Shown here piece by piece: positions 1 to 8,589 of a stretch of DNA of 64,000 bases. Each line of letters begins with the position of its first letter. The first letter of the stretch is position 1. This DNA is from Brucepastera parasyntrophica. GTDB taxonomy: Bacteria; Spirochaetota; Spirochaetia; Treponematales; Treponemataceae. The stretch spans positions 1,172,501 to 1,236,500 of the forward strand of contig NZ_CP084606.1 of assembly GCF_022376835.1 (NCBI RefSeq), written 5' to 3'. The notes beneath the pieces are model-generated. The model was not told the origin of the DNA. It searched no databases and saw nothing but the letters and a program-made list of their open reading frames with translations. The position numbers and the translations under genes were made by a program.

Positions 1-1590
1 GGCCCGGCCGCCCAATAACACATCAATTTCACCGAGCAGCTCGTTTTCAGTCCGCAGATAGCGGTCTTCCTCGGGCATTTGGAGGGTATACCCCAAAGCG
101 GCGACCCCGCGCGGAATAATTGAAACTTTATGAACCCTGTCCGCTCCCGGAGTAAAAGCGGCCATAACAGCGTGTCCTGTTTCATGGAATGCGACAATTT
201 TCCGCTCTTCTTCCTTTATTACCCTGCTTTTTTTCTGGAGCCCGGCTATGGCTTTTTCAACAGCCTCGTCCAGGTCTTCCATGGTAACTTCCTTGCGGCC
301 GGCGCGCACGGCGAGCAGGGCGGCCTCATTGATAATATTCGCAAGGTCGGCTCCGGAAGAGCCGCTGGTGGTTTTGGCAATTGAAGCGAGATTAACATCC
401 TTCGCAAGTTTGACATTTTTCGCGTGAATTTTGAGGATCTGCTCTCTGCCCTTGACGTCGGGGCGGTCAACAACAACCTGCCGGTCAAACCGGCCCGGTC
501 TGAGCAGCGCGGGATCAAGAACATCAGGGCGGTTTGTCGCCGCAAGCAGAATAAGCCCGCTGGACCCGTCAAATCCGTCCATTTCAACCAGAAGCTGGTT
601 CAGGGTCTGCTCCCGTTCATCATTTGAAGACATTGAGTTAATGCGGGACTTTCCGATGGCGTCCAGTTCGTCAATAAAGACAATGCAGGGTGCCTTTTCC
701 CTGGCCTGCTTGAACAGATCACGAACCCGGGACGCCCCAACGCCGACAAACATTTCAACAAAATCGGAACCGCTGATGCGGAAAAAAGGCACGCCGGCTT
801 CTCCCGCGACCGCCCTGGCAAGGAGGGTCTTTCCGGTACCCGGAGGCCCGATAAGAAGCACGCCCCGCGGAATTTTTCCGCCTATATCAGTGTATTTCTT
901 CGGATATTTGAGAAAGTCGACCACTTCAACAAGTTCTTCCTTTGCTTCATCAACCCCGGCGACATCCGAAAAGCGGGTTGAGACCTTCCCCTCTTCCACC
1001 GCGGCGGAACGGGTCTGTCCGGCGGAAAAAATACTGCCGCCGAGTCCACCGCCCATCCTTTTAATAAGAAACCGCCAGATAAGGAAAATAAGGGCAAGCG
1101 GGATTAAAAGCTGGATGATAAATTCAAAAAAATAATTCCGGTTCGTAGGCTGGATTGAATAGGACACATGCGCGGCGTTCAGAAACTCAAAAAATTCGTC
1201 AGTCGCGACCCCGTATGTCCGGTAGCTTTTTCCTTTGGATGAACTCCTGCCGAATGGAAAAGGCCTGTTCGTCTGGGAATCTGGGTCTTCCGGGGTAGTA
1301 TAGCCGACAAACTCACTGTTGCTGAGCACAACCCGTACAATTTCGCCGGAGGAAATCCGCTCCCTGAATTCGGAAAACGGGATCGCGGGATCCGAACGGG
1401 GGAAAAGCATATTAATGATTACCAGAACAGCCAGAATAATCAGTATTATTGCCCAAAAAGGAATCCTGGGCATCTTGGGAGTATTTTTTCCGTCAGATGA
1501 TCCTGGTTCCGGATTCAGCTTGAAAAAATTAAAAGGATCATTCTGGTTATCATTTTTTTTATCTTTTTGAGAATTATCTGGATCACTCAT
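1..1590 (-). CDS. ftsH: ATP-dependent zinc metalloprotease FtsH (3' end outside window)
   Basis: Membrane-anchored AAA+ protease that extracts and degrades membrane and short-lived cytosolic proteins. The 530 codons visible show a hydrophilic N-terminus, a membrane helix near residues 43-60, a periplasmic segment, a second helix near 135-150, then the AAA module with Walker A GPPGTGKT (about residue 247), Walker [10 protein letters not shown] and the second region of homology (RPGRFDRQ). The zinc site HETGH lies near residue 467. The reading frame runs off base 1, so the C-terminal part of the peptidase domain is missing from the window. The ATG at 1588-1590 gives the complete cytosolic leader and has a weak AGGCGG upstream. 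Identification is secure. Confidence 0.96.
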   Translation of the reverse strand, partial: MSDPDNSQKDKKNDNQNDPFNFFKLNPEPGSSDGKNTPKMPRIPFWAIILIILAVLVIINMLFPRSDPAIPFSEFRERISSGEIVRVVLSNSEFVGYTTPEDPDSQTNRPFPFGRSSSKGKSYRTYGVATDEFFEFLNAAHVSYSIQPTNRNYFFEFIIQLLIPLALIFLIWRFLIKRMGGGLGGSIFSAGQTRSAAVEEGKVSTRFSDVAGVDEAKEELVEVVDFLKYPKKYTDIGGKIPRGVLLIGPPGTGKTLLARAVAGEAGVPFFRISGSDFVEMFVGVGASRVRDLFKQAREKAPCIVFIDELDAIGKSRINSMSSNDEREQTLNQLLVEMDGFDGSSGLILLAATNRPDVLDPALLRPGRFDRQVVVDRPDVKGREQILKIHAKNVKLAKDVNLASIAKTTSGSSGADLANIINEAALLAVRAGRKEVTMEDLDEAVEKAIAGLQKKSRVIKEEERKIVAFHETGHAVMAAFTPGADRVHKVSIIPRGVAALGYTLQMPEEDRYLRTENELLGEIDVLLGGRA

Positions 1591-1714
1591 ACTGCATACA
1601 CCGCCTGAAAGGGAACCTTTTTGAGATATGGTTTCGGGAACCCTATCCATATAATACGGAAAACTGCCCATTACGTCGAGTCATTTATTTTTTTTTTTCG
1701 GTTTCATAGGCTAT

Positions 1715-2842
1715 TTATGGTATCCTCCGGAGGCGTATGGCGTCTTCGGGACAAATTTCGTGGCAGCAAAAACAGTGCAGGCACTTTTTGCGGTCAAGAA
1801 CAACAAAGGCGCGCTTTTTCCTGGTTTCGAACCGGAGCGCCTTTCCGGGACAGATTTTAATGCAGTTACCGCAGCGTATGCATTTTTTCGATACAAAATG
1901 GGGCCACAAAAGAAAAACAAACGAAGCGAATGTATGAAAAAACCGGGGCATATAGGGTTTGAGAAGGTCGTTTCCGCGGAAGCTTTTAACAATGTCGAAT
2001 TTCCTGGGCTTCAGACTTTCAAAGGAATCCCCCAACAGCAGAATATCAGACGGATCGGACAGCCAGCGTCCCCGGTCAAGGGCGTCCGCAAGATTTTCGA
2101 TTTTTTCCGGCTGGTATCCCACCAGAGAGGACGAAATCCAGTCAAGGGCAAGAATATCAGGGGAAGCGGCGAGGACCCCGACCCTGACCGGCCTGCCGTT
2201 TCCGGGACCGCCGGGACCTTCCATGGCAATTATGCTGTCCATAATGCCGTACGAAGCCTTTGCGGCAAGATTCAGATCAGTCAGAAAGGCGGAAAATTCC
2301 TTCCGTTCCGGAAAGCGGAAATGAATCTGGGCCTTATCAAGGCCTACCATAAGGCCGAACAGGTTTTTCATTGCCCCGGTGTATGCCATAAGCCGGTGGG
2401 TTTTCAGCTTGGGAAGGGTAACCAGTATATCAGCCCGTTCAAAAACCTCCGCAAAGGTAAAAGCCTTGACGAGTTTCCCTTCGGGACAGGCAACCGGGAC
2501 GGAACCGTCAAAATCGGCCCATATCCCGCCGGCTTCAATGACTGCATCATAAATCCCGCAGGCTTTCGCGGCCATCCGGCTTCCCGCGATAGCGGGAGAA
2601 TCCCCTGCCAGAACTTCGGAGGCCCCCCGTTCCAGAAAAGCCCGGACTGAGGCGTATACTACCTCGGGATGGGTACAGACAGCGGACTCCGCCTTTTTGG
2701 GAAACAGAATATTGGGCTTTAAAAGCACTGTTTTTCCGCGCACATCCGGCGGAGGGGCCAGTTCCAGCAGTTTTTCAAGTGCCTGACGGACATTATTTCT
2801 GTCATAATCAGGACAGGCCGTAAGAGCTACAGGTGAAGGCAT
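1715..2842 (-). CDS. DUF362 domain protein with C-terminal 2x[4Fe-4S] ferredoxin domain
   Basis: A 375-residue cytosolic protein. Residues about 35-250 match the DUF362 family (TVLLKPN, then LPKLKTHRLMAYTGAMKNLF). The last 60 residues hold two ferredoxin clusters, CIRCGNCIKICP and CLHCFCCHEICP, each CxxCxxCxxxCP, so it should bind two [4Fe-4S] centres. The family is common in anaerobes and is thought to act in electron transfer, but no substrate is established. The ATG has GAGGAT upstream. It lies 124 bases upstream of ftsH on the same strand, so the two could be co-transcribed. Family assignment is firm, function unknown. Confidence 0.88.
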   Translation of the reverse strand: MPSPVALTACPDYDRNNVRQALEKLLELAPPPDVRGKTVLLKPNILFPKKAESAVCTHPEVVYASVRAFLERGASEVLAGDSPAIAGSRMAAKACGIYDAVIEAGGIWADFDGSVPVACPEGKLVKAFTFAEVFERADILVTLPKLKTHRLMAYTGAMKNLFGLMVGLDKAQIHFRFPERKEFSAFLTDLNLAAKASYGIMDSIIAMEGPGGPGNGRPVRVGVLAASPDILALDWISSSLVGYQPEKIENLADALDRGRWLSDPSDILLLGDSFESLKPRKFDIVKSFRGNDLLKPYMPRFFHTFASFVFLLWPHFVSKKCIRCGNCIKICPGKALRFETRKKRAFVVLDRKKCLHCFCCHEICPEDAIRLRRIP

Positions 2843-3174
2843 ATAATCCTCTTTCGTCCCGGGCAGGATTCCGGCATAGTCTTGGTTTGTACATCAGTGT
2901 AATACCGGAAAAGACTTGATGCAAGCGGAAAACAGAACCGAAAGGGGAATCAGTTTTGCTGAAAGACTAAAATAAGGATGAGGTTCTCCCAGAATAAGGG
3001 GAACGTTTGAGCTTCACACAGGGAGGAAGATTGTATACCGACCGGTAAGTATACAACAAAAAAGACAATAAACGCAAAGTTGCTTTCCATGGGAAACACG
3101 AGGGGAAAAATACTATGCAGGCAGTTTTTACAAACCTTTTCCGTTTTTTGCTGGCTTTTTTTTTCCTTTTCGGC
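2843..3174. other. Divergent intergenic region without a gene
   Basis: This gap separates the DUF362 gene (leftward) from fliS (rightward). No credible gene is seen. It contains one copy of the ACCGGT-centred palindrome (3033-3054). The roughly 80 bases before that copy (about 2950-3032) resemble the sequence preceding the copies at 29844 and 30037, so the repeat unit is longer than the palindrome. The sigma-28 promoter of fliS follows. Confidence 0.6.
3033..3054. repeat. 22-bp ACCGGT-centred palindrome, copy 1
   Basis: Pattern GTATAC-CG-ACCGGT-AA-GTATAC. The outer hexamers and the centre are self-complementary; only the two dinucleotides break the symmetry. Five more copies lie at 4427, 4596 (inverted), 29652, 29844 and 30037. 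Confidence 0.85.
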
Positions 3175-3201
3175 TAAAGTAGAAGAATAACCTGCCGATA
3201 T
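3175..3201 (+). promoter_or_regulatory. Sigma-28 (FliA) flagellar promoter of fliS
   Basis: TAAAGTAG at 3175-3182, exactly 11 bases, then GCCGATAT at 3194-3201. This matches the flagellar sigma-28 consensus TAAAGTTT-N11-GCCGATAA at nearly every base. Transcription would start near 3208, about 43 bases before the fliS start codon. A flagellar chaperone gene directly downstream supports it. Confidence 0.88.
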
Positions 3202-3250
3202 GGTATACAGGAATGGATGGAAATTCCATTTTTAAAGCGAGGGTGGCGAA

Positions 3251-3691
3251 GTGAGTTACAATCAAGCATTAAGTGCATATCGGGAAACAAGGGTACGTAC
3301 GGCGAGCCAGGGTTCTCTCATTGTTATGCTGTATGAAGAAGCTATCAAACAGCTGGGAGCGGCTATCGAACTTATGGATGATGACTTCCGCAAGAATACG
3401 GGCCGTATTGAATTAATCAATAATCATATCCTCAAAACTCAGGAAATTATTACGGAGCTGATGGCTTCGCTGAACATGGAAGCAGGGGAAATCGCTGCGA
3501 ACCTGCTTGCTCTGTATACCTATTTCAACCAGCAGCTGATCGAAGCAAATATTGAAAAGAAACCGGAAAAACTGCAGTTTATCAGGAATATGATGGACCA
3601 GCTCAGGCAGGCCTGGGCTGAGGCGGTAAATACAACTGCCAATACCACACCGGCGCAAAAAGCCCCGGCAGGCATTGATATCGCAGGATAA
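3251..3691 (+). CDS. fliS: Flagellin export chaperone FliS
   Basis: Small helical chaperone that binds the C-terminus of flagellin in the cytoplasm and keeps it unpolymerised until export. The protein has 146 residues, typical of the family, and opens with the conserved SYNQALSAYRETRVRTAS. It continues as a predicted helical bundle (LIVMLYEEAIKQLGAAI), ending in a short Ala/Thr/Pro-rich tail. The start is GTG at 3251, preceded by GAGGG. It lies under the sigma-28 promoter and 11 bases before the flgN-like gene, so the two form a late flagellar operon. Confidence 0.93.
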   Translation: MSYNQALSAYRETRVRTASQGSLIVMLYEEAIKQLGAAIELMDDDFRKNTGRIELINNHILKTQEIITELMASLNMEAGEIAANLLALYTYFNQQLIEANIEKKPEKLQFIRNMMDQLRQAWAEAVNTTANTTPAQKAPAGIDIAG

Positions 3692-3702
3692 CCGGGAAGA
3701 CC

Positions 3703-4179
3703 ATGGCTCAGCAGGAATTAACACAGGAGCAGGTCGCTGAAAGAGTAGCCATTCTGAAGCGGTTCAGGCAGCTCCTGGAAGAACAGAGAAATAAATTCCG
3801 CGAATACCTTTCCGTCCTTGAAAAACAGGAAGACATGATACATTCCGACAATGTGGACGCCATGGTCAGACATACGGAAATCGAACAGTCCATAATAGCT
3901 GAAATTTATACAATCCAGAAAGTTATTGACCCGATGGAAGAGCTGGTCAAAACCATTAACCCGGCAAAACAGGATACCGAAATTCCAAAAATCAAGACTG
4001 ATCTTGAACACTTGAGGAAAGAGGTCCTCCAGCAGAACGAAAAAAACAGGGACCTGCTTAAATCCCATATGCAGACCCTCAGGCAACAGGTGCTTTCCAT
4101 GAAAAACCCCTACGCGGGCAAACAGAGCATTTACGCTTCGGGCGCCAACTCCGCGTCTGTCATTGATATTGAGTCATAA
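3703..4179 (+). CDS. FlgN-like flagellar chaperone
   Basis: A 158-residue, almost entirely helical coiled-coil protein rich in Glu, Gln, Lys and Arg. Length, composition and position directly after fliS match FlgN-type chaperones, which hold hook-filament junction proteins before export. The central segment (about residues 10-130) has heptad character and the tail (YAGKQSIYASGANS) resembles the C-terminal end of spirochaetal FlgN homologues. Start ATG follows a weak GGGAAG. A terminator closes the operon at 4203-4234. FlgN proteins are weakly conserved, so the name rests partly on context. Confidence 0.78.
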   Translation: MAQQELTQEQVAERVAILKRFRQLLEEQRNKFREYLSVLEKQEDMIHSDNVDAMVRHTEIEQSIIAEIYTIQKVIDPMEELVKTINPAKQDTEIPKIKTDLEHLRKEVLQQNEKNRDLLKSHMQTLRQQVLSMKNPYAGKQSIYASGANSASVIDIES

Positions 4180-4202
4180 ATCCTTTTTGTTACTATATGC
4201 TG

Positions 4203-4234
4203 AAAAAACCCGGTAAAATGATACCGGGTTTTTT
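4203..4234 (+). terminator. Rho-independent terminator of fliS-flgN
   Basis: Stem AAAACCCGGTA / TACCGGGTTTT with a six-base loop, ending in a run of T. Confidence 0.9.
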
Positions 4235-4426
4235 GTTGTTATTTTTTGCGGAAAAGCTTCATATTATTGTTTTATACGTCAACTCGCAAAATCCTGCCCT
4301 GTAATTATTGGGCAGGAAGTTCAACACAAACGGCTGTTCGATCATCATTGGAGGGGCGCGCGCAAATGGAAGACTTCCCGGAAAAAGGGTATGGCTGAGT
4401 CGGATAGAGATTTTTTAAAGAATACG

Positions 4427-4448
4427 ATATACCGACCGGTAAGTATAT
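4427..4448. repeat. 22-bp ACCGGT-centred palindrome, copy 2
   Basis: Pattern ATATAC-CG-ACCGGT-AA-GTATAT, same family as copy 1. Confidence 0.85.
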
Positions 4449-4595
4449 ATACCATCGCAGTCAATGAGTGAAGAAGGTCTGATCTTCTGAAAACAGTATT
4501 TATTGCTGCAAAAAAACTTCGGCTCCCCGGAGAAAGGAGTCTTTTACGAAAAAGAGTATAATAATAGCCTGTTCAGGGACAACTCCGGACTTTCG

Positions 4596-4617
4596 CTATA
4601 CTTACCGGTCGGTATAA
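4596..4617. repeat. 22-bp ACCGGT-centred palindrome, copy 3 (inverted)
   Basis: On the minus strand it reads TTATAC-CG-ACCGGT-AA-GTATAG. It is inverted relative to copy 2. Confidence 0.83.
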
Positions 4618-4710
4618 TTTCTTCAATATACAATCTTCCAGGTCCTGAAATTGATACCGTCAAAACACACTGTTTATATGAAATCATGAACAGAAAACTT
4701 CGCCCATAAA

Positions 4711-4753
4711 AAAACCCGGACAGCATGAAAAACTCATGCCTCATCCGGGTTTT
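4711..4753 (-). terminator. Terminator of feoB
   Basis: AAAACCCGGA pairs with TCCGGGTTTT, with an inner GCATGA/TCATGC stem. On the minus strand the stem is followed by a T run. It begins ten bases past the feoB stop. Confidence 0.85.
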
Positions 4754-4762
4754 ATCCAGCAC

Positions 4763-6925
4763 TTACGCGTTAGCGTGGTTCTGCATGGAATTCCGTCGTC
4801 TCATTCCGCCGTCCGGCCGGAACAGAAGATACAGGAATCCGAGGGCCAGTACTATAGCAGCCACTGTCCATCCGCTGAATGAAGCAAGGCCTGTTATAAG
4901 GCTGCCGAACTGGTATACCAGGAAAGCCATGACATAGGCATATACAGTCTGGTAACCGATCGCGAACCAGGTCCACTTTCCGCTCGCCATTTCTCGCCGG
5001 ATAGCTCCGATAGCGGCAAAACAGGGAGCGCACAGCAGATTGAATACCAGGAAGGACAGACCCTGTATAGCGGTCGGGAAAATCGAACGGCCTGCTGCCC
5101 AGAGCGCGGGATCGGTTTCAGCAACTTCACCGACGCCGGTAAGAATACCGAAGGTTGCGACAACATTTTCTTTCGCGACAAGACCCGTAATGGTCGCTAC
5201 GGTAGCCTGCCAGTTTCCGAAGCCAAGAGGCATAAATATCCAGGCAAACATATTTCCCAGGAACGCAAGAAGACTCTCGTCCTGTTCGACCATGCCGAAA
5301 CTTCCGCCGGAAAATCCGAAGCTCGAAAGGAACCAGATAATTCCGCAGGCAATGAAGATAATGGTACCAGCCTTGATAATAAAGGCCTTGACCCGGTCCC
5401 ACATATGAAAGAGTACACTCTTTATTGAAGGCCAGTGGTAAGAGGGAAGCTCCATAACAAAGGGAGCAGGTTCGCCGGCAAACATTTTTGTCTTTTTCAG
5501 AATGATGCCGGAAGAAATAACAGCAAAAATACCCAGGAAGTACATTGATGGAGCGACCCAGCCCGCGCCGCCTGCAATAATGCCGGCAAGGAAAGCGATA
5601 ATGGGCAATTTCGCGCTGCAGGGAATAAAGGTTGTCGTCATGACAGTCATTCGCCTGTCTTTTTCATTCTCAATTGTTTTCGCGGCCATAACACCCGGAA
5701 CCCCGCATCCCGACGAAATAAGCATCGGGATAAAACTCTTTCCGGAAAGCCCGAATTTTCTGAAAATACGGTCCATAATAAAGGCAACGCGGGCCATATA
5801 ACCGCAGTCTTCAAGAAAGGCAAGAAAGAAAAACAGAACAAACAGCTGGGGAACAAACCCGAGCACAGCCCCGACCCCTCCTATAATACCGTCGACAATC
5901 AGGCTGGTCAGCCACGCCGCGGCCCCGATACCTTCGAGCCATTCGCCGACCGGACCCTGGATCCAATCTCCGAAAAGGGTGTCATTGGTAAAGTCGGTCA
6001 CAAGAGCGCCGAGCGTTGTAACTGAAATATAATATACAAGGAACATGACCACCGCAAAAATAGGAAGAGCCAGCCAGCGGTTGGTCACAATTCTGTCTAT
6101 TTTATCTGAGGTTGAAAGAGCAGGAGATTTTTTATGCATGACAGATTTTATTGTTTTTGAAATAAAGGTATACCGTTCATTGGTAATAATACTTTCGCTA
6201 TCGTCATCCTGTTCGTTTTCAAGAGCCTTGATACTGCCGTCAATCTTTTTGCTTTCCGTCTCCGGAATCTTCAGGGCGTCAAGAACATTAGCGTCACGCT
6301 CAAAAACCTTAATCGAATACCAGCGTGAAAGATTTCCGCTGTTTGCGGGCAGTACGGGATTTATACTTTCCGATATTCCGGCAAGAACGGCTTCGACGGA
6401 TTTACTGAAAACTACCGGTTTCGGGAGTTTGTTTTTCTGTGAAGCAAGCCCGATAGCCGCTTCGGCGGCTTCCTTTATCCCCTGCCCTTTCAGGGCCGAG
6501 GTTTCAATAACCGTGCAGCCGAACAGGTCTTCCAGAGCTGCCTTATTGACCGTATCTCCGCTCTTTTTCAGGAGATCAAACATATTGAGTGCGATTACAA
6601 CAGGAATACCCAGCTCGATAAGCTGGGTAGTAAGGTAGAGATTGCGTTCAAGGTTTGTCGCATCCACAATATTGATAATCGCGTCCGGTCTTTCCTTTAC
6701 CAGATAATCCCGGCTGACCAGTTCTTCCGGACTGTACGGGGAAAGCGAATAAATACCGGGAAGATCGGTCACAATTACATTTTTGTGTCCCCGAAGCTTG
6801 CCCTCCTTTTTTTCAACAGTAACACCGGGCCAGTTTCCGACATACTGACTGCTGCCCGTTAAACCATTGAACATCGTTGTTTTACCGCTGTTCGGGTTCC
6901 CGGCAAGCGCAATTCTTATATCCAT
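4763..6925 (-). CDS. feoB: Ferrous iron transporter FeoB
   Basis: Inner-membrane GTPase-coupled Fe2+ importer. The 720 residues start with the G domain: G1 GNPNSGKT at residues 9-16, the switch segment, G3 DLPG and G4 NMFD. A charged linker to about residue 285 follows, then the membrane domain with the conserved gate regions (GCGVPGVMAAKTIENEKDRR and a second Cys-containing segment LLCAPCFAA). The length is normal. The start ATG follows AGGAGA. It is the last gene of a feoA-feoA-feoB operon whose promoter lies at 7761-7789. Confidence 0.96.
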   Translation of the reverse strand: MDIRIALAGNPNSGKTTMFNGLTGSSQYVGNWPGVTVEKKEGKLRGHKNVIVTDLPGIYSLSPYSPEELVSRDYLVKERPDAIINIVDATNLERNLYLTTQLIELGIPVVIALNMFDLLKKSGDTVNKAALEDLFGCTVIETSALKGQGIKEAAEAAIGLASQKNKLPKPVVFSKSVEAVLAGISESINPVLPANSGNLSRWYSIKVFERDANVLDALKIPETESKKIDGSIKALENEQDDDSESIITNERYTFISKTIKSVMHKKSPALSTSDKIDRIVTNRWLALPIFAVVMFLVYYISVTTLGALVTDFTNDTLFGDWIQGPVGEWLEGIGAAAWLTSLIVDGIIGGVGAVLGFVPQLFVLFFFLAFLEDCGYMARVAFIMDRIFRKFGLSGKSFIPMLISSGCGVPGVMAAKTIENEKDRRMTVMTTTFIPCSAKLPIIAFLAGIIAGGAGWVAPSMYFLGIFAVISSGIILKKTKMFAGEPAPFVMELPSYHWPSIKSVLFHMWDRVKAFIIKAGTIIFIACGIIWFLSSFGFSGGSFGMVEQDESLLAFLGNMFAWIFMPLGFGNWQATVATITGLVAKENVVATFGILTGVGEVAETDPALWAAGRSIFPTAIQGLSFLVFNLLCAPCFAAIGAIRREMASGKWTWFAIGYQTVYAYVMAFLVYQFGSLITGLASFSGWTVAAIVLALGFLYLLFRPDGGMRRRNSMQNHANA

Positions 6926-6971
6926 ATTATTCTCCTATTGTTAGTAATGGTTAACTTTAACGAAAAAAAAA

Positions 6972-7193
6972 TCAGCCGATTTCAATGTTCTCGGCTTCAC
7001 TCTTTCTGATTGACAGTTCATACCCGCGCACCGTTATTTCGATGGGATCACCCAAAGGAGCGACCTTTACCACGGTAACCTCAGTTCCCTTGGTCAGCCC
7101 CATATCCATTATCCGCCTGCGCACCGCTCCGGTGCCGGACAGCTTCTTTATAGTGACCGTTTCACCGCTTTTAACATCTTTTAATGTCTGCAT
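6972..7193 (-). CDS. feoA: FeoA, small SH3-like Feo protein
   Basis: A 73-residue cytosolic protein with the FeoA core: LKDVKSGETVTIKKLSG, then RRRIMDMGLTKGTEVTVVKVAPLGDPIEI and a final beta strand. FeoA is thought to bind or stimulate FeoB. It lies 46 bases before feoB and is the second of two FeoA-domain genes in the operon. The two copies differ clearly in sequence, so this is not a recent duplication. Confidence 0.93.
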   Translation of the reverse strand: MQTLKDVKSGETVTIKKLSGTGAVRRRIMDMGLTKGTEVTVVKVAPLGDPIEITVRGYELSIRKSEAENIEIG

Positions 7194-7216
7194 ACATACT
7201 CCTGTTTGTTTTTATT

Positions 7217-7385
7217 CAAGGCGAGGGTTTAAAACCCCGCTGCTCTGCGGCGTTTTCTATACCAACCTATAAAAAAGTTAGTTTTTGTAGGTTCCATGGT
7301 ATTAAACCCGAGACCAATTCCTCGGGAGAGAAAAATACTCCAGACCGAAGGTCTGCCCTGCTCTGCGGCGAGGTATTTTATACAC
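7217..7385. repeat. ~155-bp intergenic element, copy 1 (inside feo operon)
   Basis: It begins GCGAGGGTTTAA, includes CTCTGCGGCG, an imperfect stem around AACCTATAAAA, CCATGGTATTAAACCCGAGA and CCAATTCCTCGGGAGAGAAA, and ends GAGGTATTTTATA. It is nearly the reverse complement of 55908-56062 and shares its ends with 44413-44555. Here an extra CAGACCGAAGGTCTG hairpin interrupts the 3' part. It occupies most of the gap between the two feoA genes, so it would be transcribed in the operon. Confidence 0.85.
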
Positions 7386-7424
7386 ATTAATTACACATAC
7401 AATCGCTATTTTTTTGTATACAAC

Positions 7425-7712
7425 TCAGCGTTCTTCGGCGTAAATGCGCGCGGCCAGAGCCTTGCACAGGGCTATCCGGCTGCCTTTCACCTCAACAATA
7501 ATATTTCCATTGATTTCCGAAACAATCCGGACCGGGGTATTCTCAATAAATCCCAGATTTTCAAGAAATTTCTTGGTTTCCTGTTTTCCGTTAACCGATT
7601 GTACATATACTTCAGTTCCGGCAGGAAGCATTGAAAGAGGAATAGAGGAAGAACCTGTCCTTAAAACGGGCTGTTTTTCCGTCAAAATGGAAGTCTGGCA
7701 TACCTGTTTCAT
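7425..7712 (-). CDS. feoA: FeoA-domain protein, first gene of feo operon
   Basis: A 95-residue protein with an N-terminal extension of about 22 residues (MKQVCQTSILTEKQPVLRTG) followed by a FeoA SH3-like domain: IPLSMLPAGTEVYVQSVNG, FLENLGFIENTPVRIVSEING, IIVEVKGSRIALCKALAARI. Paired FeoA genes are frequent in anaerobes. ATG follows GGAGGG. It is the first gene after the promoter and operator-like site upstream. Role by family is a FeoB partner or regulator. Confidence 0.9.
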   Translation of the reverse strand: MKQVCQTSILTEKQPVLRTGSSSIPLSMLPAGTEVYVQSVNGKQETKKFLENLGFIENTPVRIVSEINGNIIVEVKGSRIALCKALAARIYAEER

Positions 7713-7740
7713 ATATACCCTCCATAACAGTTTTGTTATC

Positions 7741-7761
7741 TGTTTCTAACTTCTAGAAACA
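7741..7761. promoter_or_regulatory. Operator-like inverted repeat of the feo operon
   Basis: TGTTTCTA-ACTTC-TAGAAACA, a perfect eight-base inverted repeat with a five-base centre. It overlaps the end of the -10 box and the expected transcription start, the usual place for an iron-responsive repressor to block transcription. The regulator is not identified. Confidence 0.6.
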
Positions 7762-7789
7762 CTATATACTTAAAACAAGTTTTTGTCAA
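7761..7789 (-). promoter_or_regulatory. Promoter of feoA-feoA-feoB
   Basis: On the minus strand TTGACA (7789-7784), 17 bases, then TATAGT (7766-7761). Both boxes fit the housekeeping sigma consensus with ideal spacing. The start would fall near 7754, about 42 bases before the first start codon. Confidence 0.8.
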
Positions 7790-8007
7790 CAAAGGTTAAC
7801 AAAAAAACGCGTATTTTGCTCTTTTACGCTGGCGGGGGACAGCCGCACTTTTACAAAGGGTATGCCTCCGCCAGCTATTATTTATATAGAAGAAATTGGC
7901 TGATTTGCAGCTTGAGGCGTACTCCAGGCAGGGTTTGTGCATATACACCGGCGCGGGGTGTTCCGTTCCCCTTGATGGTACCGCTATAAAATACTCCGGC
8001 GCGAATA

Positions 8008-8032
8008 AAAAAACCGCACTGAAGTGCGGTTT
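8008..8032 (-). terminator. Terminator of tRNA-Leu
   Basis: AAACCGCACT and AGTGCGGTTT form a ten-base stem with a two-base loop. On the minus strand it is followed by a T run, just downstream of the tRNA. Confidence 0.85.
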
Positions 8033-8115
8033 TGCCGGCGAAGGGACTTGAACCCTTACGGGGTCGCCCCCAGTAGATTTTGAGTCTACCGTGTCTGCCA
8101 TTTCACCACGCCGGC
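8033..8115 (-). tRNA. tRNA-Leu (anticodon CAA)
   Basis: Acceptor arms GCCGGCG and CGCCGGC pair perfectly, with discriminator A at 8033. The anticodon stem GTAGA/TCTAC closes the loop CTCAAAA, giving anticodon CAA (reads UUG). The long variable arm (GGGGGCGACCCC region) marks a class II tRNA, and GGTTCAAGTCC is the T arm. CCA is not encoded. Confidence 0.95.
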
Positions 8116-8267
8116 AAGTAAAAAAAATTATAGCACAGCAAGGCCGGTTTTGTCTATCACGCGTTGTTGGAATTAATTGAGTACTGCAACGACGACCAGA
8201 GCTGCAGACGCAGATACCCAACGAGCCGAATGCGAATACAGAGCGCCCCCGCCCCCGTCATTCACAT

Positions 8268-8312
8268 ACGTCATTCTCGTCATCCCCCGCGAAGGCGGGA
8301 ATCCACTCAAGT
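8268..8312. repeat. REP-like GTCATTCCCGCGAAGGCGGGAATCC element
   Basis: CGTCAT-CCCCCGC-GAAG-GCGGG-AATCCAC, a short dispersed hairpin of a type seen in many bacterial genomes. Related copies lie at 9535-9665 and 13795-13880. All three loci border the accessory block. Confidence 0.7.
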
Positions 8313-8327
8313 GCCAGCTTCAAAATC

Positions 8328-8411
8328 TTACACATAACAATGTGTAAAAAATCTAAATCTTACACACGATATTGTGTAAGAAGTATGAACTTTACACACA
8401 GTAATATGTAA
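8328..8411. repeat. TTACACA hairpin array, left (3 units, 32-bp period)
   Basis: Units at 8328-8347, 8360-8379 and 8392-8411, each TTACACA-N6-TGTGTAA (third unit TATGTAA). Starts are exactly 32 bases apart, leaving 12-base spacers. Loop bases differ in every unit while the stems are conserved. Read on the minus strand, spacers resemble those of the 12844-12960 array, so the two arrays are inverted relative to each other. Confidence 0.85.
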
Positions 8412-8424
8412 CATTTGGGCGCCT

Positions 8425-8475
8425 GCCATGAGTTCATCTATGGTGAACTGAGTTCACCATAGATGAACTCATGGC
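8425..8475. repeat. Perfect 25-bp inverted repeat with 1-base centre
   Basis: Arms 8425-8449 and 8451-8475 are exact reverse complements around G at 8450. The arms contain smaller nested palindromes (ATGAGTTCAT, GTGAACT-G-AGTTCAC). There is no T run, so it is not a standard terminator. It lies about 120 bases past the stop codon of the DGR template repeat and 13 bases from the hairpin array. Confidence 0.9.
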
Positions 8476-8589
8476 ACCGCGCTTTCCGCTCCAAGTCCTC
8501 GCCGTCCGGACCTGCCCGAAAAAGTCCTGCAGCACAGCAGCGCGTCCCGCTCCGGGCTTTCCGCTTCAATCGCTGGCGCTCGTCACCCG

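Larger units (their letters stand above)
4235..4710. other. Gene-free region with two inverted ACCGGT palindromes
   Basis: The gap lies between the convergent flgN-like gene and feoB. I see no gene with a credible start or family match. It holds palindrome copies at 4427-4448 and, on the opposite strand, 4596-4617, about 169 bases apart. Because both flanking genes end here, these copies are not in an obvious promoter. Confidence 0.65.

Noticed and set aside
1760-2650. 296-codon plus-strand frame
   Set aside because: Shadow of the DUF362/ferredoxin gene, which has clear cluster motifs on the other strand.
7796-8221. 141-codon minus-strand frame
   Set aside because: It runs straight through tRNA-Leu and its terminator.
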